NCBI RefSeq assembly: GCF_001281525.1
Contig: NZ_LGCI01000005.1
Span: forward strand, 416,545-480,544
Reading direction: 5' to 3'
Source: Lysinibacillus macroides
GTDB lineage: Bacteria; Bacillota; Bacilli; Bacillales_A; Planococcaceae
DNA length: 64,000 nt
The notes under the pieces were generated by a model that was given only the letters and a program-made list of their open reading frames with translations, had not been told where the DNA came from and did no database searches. The first letter of the stretch is position 1; each line of letters starts with the position of its first letter. The position numbers and the translations under genes were made by a program. Below are positions 58,905-64,000 of the stretch, piece after piece.

Positions 58905-59531
58905 CTAAAATTCTTTTCGCTGGTAGATAGCTGTTGCAAGTAAAGAGGATAGCCAAAGTATGAATAAACCAGCAAAGGGTGTTATGTAAACAAACTGCTT
59001 TAAATTTGCTAGTGTTATCGTTATATTTGGTAAATACTCTTTAAACAAGCTTACTAGAGCACCAGGCATAAAACAAAAAGCCATCAGGACAAAGCGACCT
59101 TTTATGGAGCCAAAGTGAATATAAATTGGTAATAATACAGCTAATAGACAAAGGGCGAATGCTGCAATTAGCGAAAAGTTTAGGAATAGGTCTGTGATTA
59201 TTTCTTGCTGTGTGAAAAAATGAATAAGCAAAACGAGAGGTAAGGCAATAATCAGACCGATCATCAGCAATAAAAAGCTAAGAATATATTTACTAAGCAC
59301 AATATCGCCTTTTGTAAGAGGAAGTGTATTGGCAAAGCGATCCCATTTGCTTTGTTCATCATAGGTAAGAGCAATCATCGCTTGCATTGTCACAATAAAA
59401 ACAACAAGCGTTAATAGGATGGCGCTTTGTTGCGTAACAATCGCCATTATAAGAAGAAATAGCACAATAAAGGCCTGTGTTTTGAATTGGCGCTGAATCG
59501 TGATTAAATCTTTTAAAATAAGACCTACCAT
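58905..59531 (-). CDS. ABC-2 type transporter permease
   Basis: 208 residues with six predicted transmembrane helices and a short N-terminal cytoplasmic helix (MVGLILKDLITIQRQFKTQ). The segment ALTYDEQSKWDRFANTLPLTKGDIVLSKY (here in part: YDEQSKWDRFANTLPLTK) is typical of ABC-2 membrane proteins of YtrB/BcrA-like exporters. The start overlaps the ATPase gene end by 7 bases, so both form one transporter. Confidence 0.88.
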   Translation of the reverse strand: MVGLILKDLITIQRQFKTQAFIVLFLLIMAIVTQQSAILLTLVVFIVTMQAMIALTYDEQSKWDRFANTLPLTKGDIVLSKYILSFLLLMIGLIIALPLVLLIHFFTQQEIITDLFLNFSLIAAFALCLLAVLLPIYIHFGSIKGRFVLMAFCFMPGALVSLFKEYLPNITITLANLKQFVYITPFAGLFILWLSSLLATAIYQRKEF

Positions 59532-60376
59532 CTTTCAACACGACCTTTCACATAAAATAATAAAATATCCTCAATGGATGGTTTTTCAAGCTTAAATGCC
59601 TGATTCACTTCATTTTTCAGCACTAAAGCTTCCATACCAAATGTGCCATTGCGCGTTCGTATAATAGCGTGCTCTGGCAAGTCGTTTACTTCCTCATTTG
59701 AGCCTTTGAAAATACCGTATTCGTATAAAAGAACATCCTTGCTTTCGCTCAATAAAATTTCACCATTATGAATAAGCGTAATATAATCTGCAATTTTTTC
59801 TAAATCGCTTGTAATATGGGAAGAAAATAAAATGCTGTGGGTTTCATCCTGCATAAATTCTAAAAATAAATCTAAAATTTCATCGCGAATAATTGGGTCG
59901 AGTCCACTTGTTGGTTCATCTAAAATTAAAAGCTTTGGATGATGGGACAGTGCCAAGGCAATCGATAGCTTCATCCTCATCCCTCTCGATAGCTCCTTCA
60001 CCTTCTTCCTCTTTGGTACGTTAAATTGAACTAATCGTTCAAAATAATAGCTGGAATCCCATGTTTTAAAGAACTTTTTCATAATTTTGTCGAGCTGTGT
60101 CGCATTGAGCGTTTCGGGTACATATAAATCGTCAAAAACGACACCGATGTCGTTTTTTATCGATAATTCATGTTCGACAATATCTTTGCCAAAAAGCAAG
60201 ATTTCGCCATATTGTTTTTTTAGTAAATTCAGCATGCATTTAATCGTTGTTGATTTCCCAGCGCCATTTTCGCCGACAAAGCCCATAACGGTTCCTTGAG
60301 GCACTGCAAAGCTTACATCTTTTAATGAAAAATTTCCAAGGCTCTTATGTAAATCATGAATTTCAATGACATTCAT
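59525..60376 (-). CDS. ABC transporter ATP-binding protein (YtrB type)
   Basis: 283 residues. Walker A GENGAGKST at 35-43, signature LSRGMRMKL near 129-137, Walker B LLILDEPTSGLD at about 149-160, and switch His in ILFSSHI. The C-terminal extension after residue 220 is typical of the YtrB/YhcH class. It follows the GntR gene without a gap. Substrate unknown; related systems respond to cell-wall antibiotics. Confidence 0.92.
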   Translation of the reverse strand: MNVIEIHDLHKSLGNFSLKDVSFAVPQGTVMGFVGENGAGKSTTIKCMLNLLKKQYGEILLFGKDIVEHELSIKNDIGVVFDDLYVPETLNATQLDKIMKKFFKTWDSSYYFERLVQFNVPKRKKVKELSRGMRMKLSIALALSHHPKLLILDEPTSGLDPIIRDEILDLFLEFMQDETHSILFSSHITSDLEKIADYITLIHNGEILLSESKDVLLYEYGIFKGSNEEVNDLPEHAIIRTRNGTFGMEALVLKNEVNQAFKLEKPSIEDILLFYVKGRVERW

Positions 60377-60754
60377 TTAATTGTCCTCCTCTAACATTAA
60401 TGATAGTAACCCCTGCAATTCCTCTTTTGATAGACCAGCTGTTTTGGCAATTCTTACAGCCTTCTGCAAATGCTCCTCCACCTGCCGAAGTAACTCCTCA
60501 CGTAAAAAATCCTGATTGCGCTCGGTGACAAAGCTACCTTTTCCAGCGACTGTTTCGATAAAGCCGTCTCGTTCTAAATCGGCATAAGCTCGTTTGGTTG
60601 TCATAACGCTTATTTTTAAATCCTTTGCTAGCGCACGTATTGATGGCAGTGCATCACCTGCTTGTAATTTATTTGCTAGAATGGCTTCTTTGAGCTGGAT
60701 AGTGATTTGCTCATAAATAGGTTTATCACTGGCATTGCTTAAATGGATATGCAC
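60377..60754 (-). CDS. GntR-family regulator (YtrA subfamily)
   Basis: 125 residues. N-terminal winged HTH with YEQITIQLKEAILANKLQAGDALPSIRALAKDLKIS (in part: LQAGDALPSIRALAKDL), MTTKRAYADLERDGFIETVAGKGSFV (part), and a short C-terminal helix domain instead of a large ligand domain: the YtrA type. The start is GTG (- strand, 60754) with AGAGGTGAGG upstream. Most likely represses its own operon through the adjacent palindrome. Confidence 0.92.
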   Translation of the reverse strand: MHIHLSNASDKPIYEQITIQLKEAILANKLQAGDALPSIRALAKDLKISVMTTKRAYADLERDGFIETVAGKGSFVTERNQDFLREELLRQVEEHLQKAVRIAKTAGLSKEELQGLLSLMLEEDN

Positions 60755-60772
60755 AAATCCTCACCTCTTATA

Positions 60773-60814
60773 ACTGTATATATACAATATATACAGTAGC
60801 CAACAGAAATGCAA
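60773..60814 (-). promoter_or_regulatory. Promoter with overlapping palindromic operator for the GntR-ABC operon
   Basis: On the - strand TTGCAT (60814-60809), 17 bp, TATATT (60791-60786). The palindrome ACTGTATAT-N7-ATATACAGT (60773-60797) covers the -10 region, an ideal place for a repressor of the YtrA type. Confidence 0.7.
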
Positions 60815-60838
60815 TATATTCCTTCTTTAAGTAGGGGC

Positions 60839-60866
60839 ACGATTTGCAAAAACTCGGCATATATTG
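60839..60866 (+). promoter_or_regulatory. Possible mother-cell (sigma-K-like) promoter for ymxH-dpaAB
   Basis: AC (60839-60840), 17 bp, CATATATTG (60858-60866), similar to the AC-N16/17-CATAnnnTA pattern of sigma-K promoters. The last base differs. spoVF genes are sigma-K-dependent in Bacillus subtilis, which makes the site plausible. Confidence 0.35.
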
Positions 60867-60895
60867 GGATAACGGCTCAAGGAGGGAGATGAGGC

Positions 60896-61159
60896 ATGTT
60901 ACTATCTGAAATGGTGGATAAGGAGTTAATTCAAGTTGAGGGTGGTGTCCATTTCGGCATTTTGGCACATACAGAATGTCTATTGGATGTACAAACAGGT
61001 AAAATACATGGTTTTGAAATTGTGAAAGATAAATTACCATTCCAAAAAAAGAAAATGAAGGTTAGTGAAATGATACCTTGGCATGAAATTATTTTAATCG
61101 GTGAAGATCGTATTTTATTTAATAAGACATCGACCGTACAATCAGAATATTTACAGTGA
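60896..61159 (+). CDS. ymxH: YlmC/YmxH family PRC-barrel protein
   Basis: 87 residues. PRC-barrel-like sequence: MLLSEMVDKELIQVEGG, CLLDVQTGKIHGFEI, and IPWHEIILIGEDRILF. YmxH lies upstream of spoVFA in Bacillus; its role is unknown but is connected with sporulation by position. GGAGGGAG upstream of the ATG. Confidence 0.9.
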   Translation: MLLSEMVDKELIQVEGGVHFGILAHTECLLDVQTGKIHGFEIVKDKLPFQKKKMKVSEMIPWHEIILIGEDRILFNKTSTVQSEYLQ

Positions 61160-61168
61160 GGTGAGCTT

Positions 61169-61948
61169 TTGGAAAACGAAAAGTGGCTTGTTATTGGTGA
61201 AGACTCCAGATTAAAGGAATTAGCAGCCATGCTTAGAAGTCCATCGAGAACAGTATTTTATAAAAGAACATCTGTTTGGAATGAGGAGTTAAATAAACTT
61301 GTTTTAGAATTTCAGCCTAATAAAATTGTATTACCTATTCTTCCATTGAAAATAGAAGTAGAACAGTTATATGGCATTTCACAAGTTAAATTTTATACAG
61401 GTCGTTTAACGATGCATTGGAAGCAATTACTAGCAATGAATAAATCTATTTGCTATTTGCAGCAAGAATCTTTTATTTGGCAAAATGCTCGATTAACAGC
61501 AGAGGGATTTATCGCTACGTTTTACGGACTCGAGCAAAAATGTATTTACGGACAAAAGTTTACCATCGCAGGCTTTGGACGCATCGCCAAAATGCTCGCC
61601 TCTTTACTTGTTAAAATGGGTGCTGATGTGCATATTGTGGCACGCTCTGTTGTGCAAGTAAGTGAAGCCAAAGCATATGGCTATAAAGCAACAAATTTAG
61701 ATGATCGTAAATGGTCGATTCATGAGAGCATTTTTATTAATACCATTCCAGCTAAATGGATTACAGAGTCATTTAGGGAGCATATTCCAGCAACTTTATA
61801 TGATTTAGCTTCAGAGCCTGGTTGTTTAGATATAGATGCTGAGCAATTGCAAACTTATGTACTCTTGCCATCATTGCCTGGGAAATACTTTGCACATGAT
61901 GCGGCGAAAATATTGTGCAAAGCAATAGAGGAGGAAGAAAATTGTTAA
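61169..61948 (+). CDS. dpaA: Dipicolinate synthase subunit A (SpoVFA)
   Basis: With DpaB forms dipicolinic acid, the main small molecule of the spore core. 259 residues, shorter than the ~297 I recall for Bacillus subtilis, the difference being mostly in the first half. NAD(P)-binding motif in FTIAGFGRIAKMLASLLVKMG followed by VHIVARS; SIFINTIPAKWI and LYDLASEPG also match. The start is TTG 61169 with GAGGTGAG upstream. The 3' end overlaps dpaB. Confidence 0.92.
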   Translation: MENEKWLVIGEDSRLKELAAMLRSPSRTVFYKRTSVWNEELNKLVLEFQPNKIVLPILPLKIEVEQLYGISQVKFYTGRLTMHWKQLLAMNKSICYLQQESFIWQNARLTAEGFIATFYGLEQKCIYGQKFTIAGFGRIAKMLASLLVKMGADVHIVARSVVQVSEAKAYGYKATNLDDRKWSIHESIFINTIPAKWITESFREHIPATLYDLASEPGCLDIDAEQLQTYVLLPSLPGKYFAHDAAKILCKAIEEEENC

Positions 61949-62532
61949 CGGGGAAACGAATTGGGCTAGGTATTACAGCCTCTCATTGTACGTATGAAGA
62001 TGTCGTACCTAAAATTCAAAATTTTATTGATGTAGGAGCAACCGTTATTCCCATTATTACACACTCGGTCTTACATGCTGCTACGCGCTTTGGCACAGGA
62101 GAGGAGTGGATAGCAAAAATAGAGGCATTAACAGGCGAAAAGGTGATTTCTTCTATCAAGGAGGCAGAGCCATTTGGACCATCCAATCCATTAGATGCAA
62201 TGGTCATTGCACCAATGACAGGTAATAGCATTAGTAAATTTGCTAATGCGGCAACAGATAGCCCTGTATTAATGGCTGCAAAGGCAACATTGCGTAATGG
62301 TTCACCTGTTGTTTTAGGGATTTCCACAAATGATGCTCTTGGTTTAAATGGCATTAATATTATGAAATTATTAAATGCCAAAAATATTTATTTTATCCCA
62401 TTTGGTCAGGATGCTCCCCAAACAAAACCAAATTCATTAATTGCTGATTTTGATCAAATGGTAGCAACGGTTCATGCAGCAATTACGCAAAAAAAACAAT
62501 TACAACCACTATTGATACAATATTTTAAATAA
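61942..62532 (+). CDS. dpaB: Dipicolinate synthase subunit B (SpoVFB)
   Basis: Flavoprotein-like subunit of dipicolinate synthase. 196 residues. Strong matches: GLGITASHCTYEDVVPKI, VIAPMTGNSISKFANAATDSP, LMAAKATLRNGSPVVLGIST and NIYFIPFGQD. The start is TTG 61942 with AGGAGGAAG upstream; a longer frame starting inside dpaA is rejected. Uses dihydrodipicolinate made by DapA encoded downstream. Confidence 0.95.
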   Translation: MLTGKRIGLGITASHCTYEDVVPKIQNFIDVGATVIPIITHSVLHAATRFGTGEEWIAKIEALTGEKVISSIKEAEPFGPSNPLDAMVIAPMTGNSISKFANAATDSPVLMAAKATLRNGSPVVLGISTNDALGLNGINIMKLLNAKNIYFIPFGQDAPQTKPNSLIADFDQMVATVHAAITQKKQLQPLLIQYFK

Positions 62533-62540
62533 ATTATAGA

Positions 62541-62569
62541 TTACACACAATTTTCAGTATTTTTATGAT
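62541..62569 (+). promoter_or_regulatory. Vegetative promoter candidate for asd-dapA
   Basis: TTACAC (62541-62546), 17 bp, TATGAT (62564-62569). It would let asd and dapA be expressed outside sporulation. Confidence 0.55.
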
Positions 62570-62614
62570 ACAATAGCACACATTATGGAACTTGTATTCA
62601 AGGAGAGATGATAG

Positions 62615-63652
62615 ATGACAAAGCAGTTAACAGTTGCGGTTGTTGGGGCAACGGGGGCAGTAGGCTCAAAAATGATGGAGCAATTAATTAAACGTAACTT
62701 TCCAATAGGAACAATTAAATTTTTAGCCTCTGCGCGTTCAGCAGGCAAACCAATCGAATTTAATGGTCAAACATATACAATTGAAGAAGCGACACCTGAA
62801 GCTTTTGAAGGCGTCAATGTCGCTTTATTCTCCGCTGGTGGTTCGGTATCGGCTGTACTTGCACCAGAGGCAGCTAAGCGTGGAGCAGTTGTGATTGATA
62901 ATACGAGTCATTTCCGTATGGATCCAGAGGTACCGCTTGTTGTACCTGAAGTGAATCGTGGCGACCTTGCAAAGCATAAAGGCATTATCGCCAATCCAAA
63001 CTGTTCGACAATTCAAATGGTTGCTGCGTTAGAACCAATTCGACAAGCATTTGGATTAACAAAAGTAATTGTTTCAACATATCAAGCTGTTTCAGGTGCG
63101 GGTGTTTCGGCTATCCAAGAATTAAAAGCACAAAGCGAAAACTGGGAAGCTGGCAAAAATGTAGAAGCAAATATTTTACCAGCTGCTAGCGATCAACGTC
63201 ATTACCCAATCGCTCGTAATGTTATCCCACAAATTGATAAATTCACAGATAATGGATTTACATACGAAGAAATGAAAATGATTAATGAGACAAAAAAAAT
63301 CATGCATGCACCAGCACTAAAAGTAGCTGCTACTTGCGTTCGTGTGCCAGTTGTTTCAGGTCACTCTGAATCTGTTTATATTGAAGTAGAGAAAGAAGTA
63401 TCAGTCGAAGATATTTTTGACGTGTTACGCAATGCACCAGGTGTGGTATTGCAGGACGATATTACAACGCAAACTTACCCAATGCCAATTTATGCAGAAG
63501 GTGAGGATGCTACTTTTGTAGGACGTATCCGTCAAGATTTAGATAATAAAAAAGGATTCCATCTATGGATCGTTTCTGACAATCTATTAAAAGGCGCGGC
63601 ATTAAACTCTATTCAAATTGCAGAGGCAATGCTTGAGGATAACTTACTATAA
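62615..63652 (+). CDS. asd: Aspartate-semialdehyde dehydrogenase
   Basis: Reduces aspartyl phosphate to the semialdehyde for lysine, methionine, threonine, diaminopimelate and dipicolinate synthesis. 345 residues. NADP motif VVGATGAVGSKMM, active-site Cys130 in IANPNCSTIQM, and AATCVRVPVVSGHSES with the catalytic Arg and His. GGAGAGATG precedes the ATG. Confidence 0.98.
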   Translation: MTKQLTVAVVGATGAVGSKMMEQLIKRNFPIGTIKFLASARSAGKPIEFNGQTYTIEEATPEAFEGVNVALFSAGGSVSAVLAPEAAKRGAVVIDNTSHFRMDPEVPLVVPEVNRGDLAKHKGIIANPNCSTIQMVAALEPIRQAFGLTKVIVSTYQAVSGAGVSAIQELKAQSENWEAGKNVEANILPAASDQRHYPIARNVIPQIDKFTDNGFTYEEMKMINETKKIMHAPALKVAATCVRVPVVSGHSESVYIEVEKEVSVEDIFDVLRNAPGVVLQDDITTQTYPMPIYAEGEDATFVGRIRQDLDNKKGFHLWIVSDNLLKGAALNSIQIAEAMLEDNLL

Positions 63653-63665
63653 GAGGGGTGTAAGG

Positions 63666-64000
63666 ATGAATTTAGGTCGAATTGGAACAGCCATGATTAC
63701 GCCATTTAAAGATGATGGCACAATTAATTACCCAGAATTAGAACGTATTATTAATCATTTAATCGACAATGGTACAGATTGTATTGTTGCTTGCGGTACA
63801 ACTTCTGAAAATCCAACAATGTCGACTGAGGAAAAAATTGAGGTTGTACGCTTTACTGTCGAGAAAGCAGCAGGTCGAGTACCTGTCATTGCAGGTACAG
63901 GAGATAATGAAACAGCCTACTCAATTATGATGACACATAAGGCAGAGGAAAATGGTGCAGATGGTATTATGCTAGTAGCACCATACTATAATAAGCCAAA
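63666..64000 (+). CDS. dapA: 4-hydroxy-tetrahydrodipicolinate synthase, 5' part
   Basis: Partial: runs off the window end after 111 codons. Begins MNLGRIGTAMITPFKDDG, continues with VACGTTSENPTMSTEEK and GTGDNETAYSI, and reaches MLVAPYYNKP, all DapA signatures. GTAAGG precedes ATG 63666. Condenses aspartate semialdehyde with pyruvate. In Bacillus subtilis dapG (aspartokinase) stands between asd and dapA; here it is absent. Confidence 0.95.
   Translation, partial: MNLGRIGTAMITPFKDDGTINYPELERIINHLIDNGTDCIVACGTTSENPTMSTEEKIEVVRFTVEKAAGRVPVIAGTGDNETAYSIMMTHKAEENGADGIMLVAPYYNKP

Overview
The window reads as a chromosomal segment of a low-GC, spore-forming, flagellated Bacillota. Gene order and protein sequences are Bacillus-type. 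The closest fit I can suggest from memory is a Lysinibacillus-like bacterium, but no database search was possible. Nearly everything is on the + strand and is housekeeping or motility DNA.

Layout. (1) 1-604: 3' part of an insertion-sequence transposase cut by the window edge, then about 530 bp of AT-rich leader. (2) 1133-27885: one very long fla/che operon: flgB flgC fliE fliF fliG fliH fliI fliJ ylxF fliK flgD, a TIGR02530-type gene, flgE swrD fliL fliM fliY cheY fliO fliP fliQ fliR flhB flhA flhF flhG cheB cheA cheW cheC cheD and an acidic membrane protein. It closes with a hairpin terminator. (3) 28410-30094: sigD, a small orphan and swrB, separated from the operon by that terminator. (4) 30252-39766: rpsB tsf pyrH frr uppS cdsA dxr rseP proS, covering translation, lipid and isoprenoid synthesis and membrane proteolysis. 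(5) 40023-45275: polC, the replicative DNA polymerase, split by a 921-nt group II intron. (6) 45851-53551: rimP nusA rnpM rplGA infB ylxP rbfA truB ribF rpsO. (7) 53772-58809: doxX-like gene, pnp, mlpA, hugZ-like gene. (8) 58905-60754, - strand: a GntR-regulated ABC transporter module. (9) 60896-64000: ymxH, dpaA, dpaB (dipicolinate synthase), asd and the start of dapA.

The main discovery is the intron in polC. A plain reading shows a 5' polC fragment ending in a spurious stop, about 0.9 kb of non-coding DNA, and a 3' polC fragment. The gap starts with GTGCGAC, ends with a recognisable domain V, a domain VI with a bulged A, and a terminal AT. Removing exactly 42949-43869 restores the PolC frame and the conserved motif PDIDLNFSGEY. 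EBS1 and EBS2 candidates pair with the 5' exon. The intron has no reverse transcriptase ORF; only a short ORF with a good Shine-Dalgarno and an ATT codon lies where the intron-encoded protein would start. An essential replication gene therefore appears to depend on RNA splicing directly after its catalytic Asp-x-Asp codons.

Other points of interest: a perfect GC-rich hairpin between the Shine-Dalgarno and the start codon of swrD; a long three-tier hairpin with a T tract just before polC; a related palindrome in the rimP and rnpM leaders; and an own transcription unit for sigD. Start codons were adjusted by Shine-Dalgarno position and family N-termini; several genes start with TTG or GTG.
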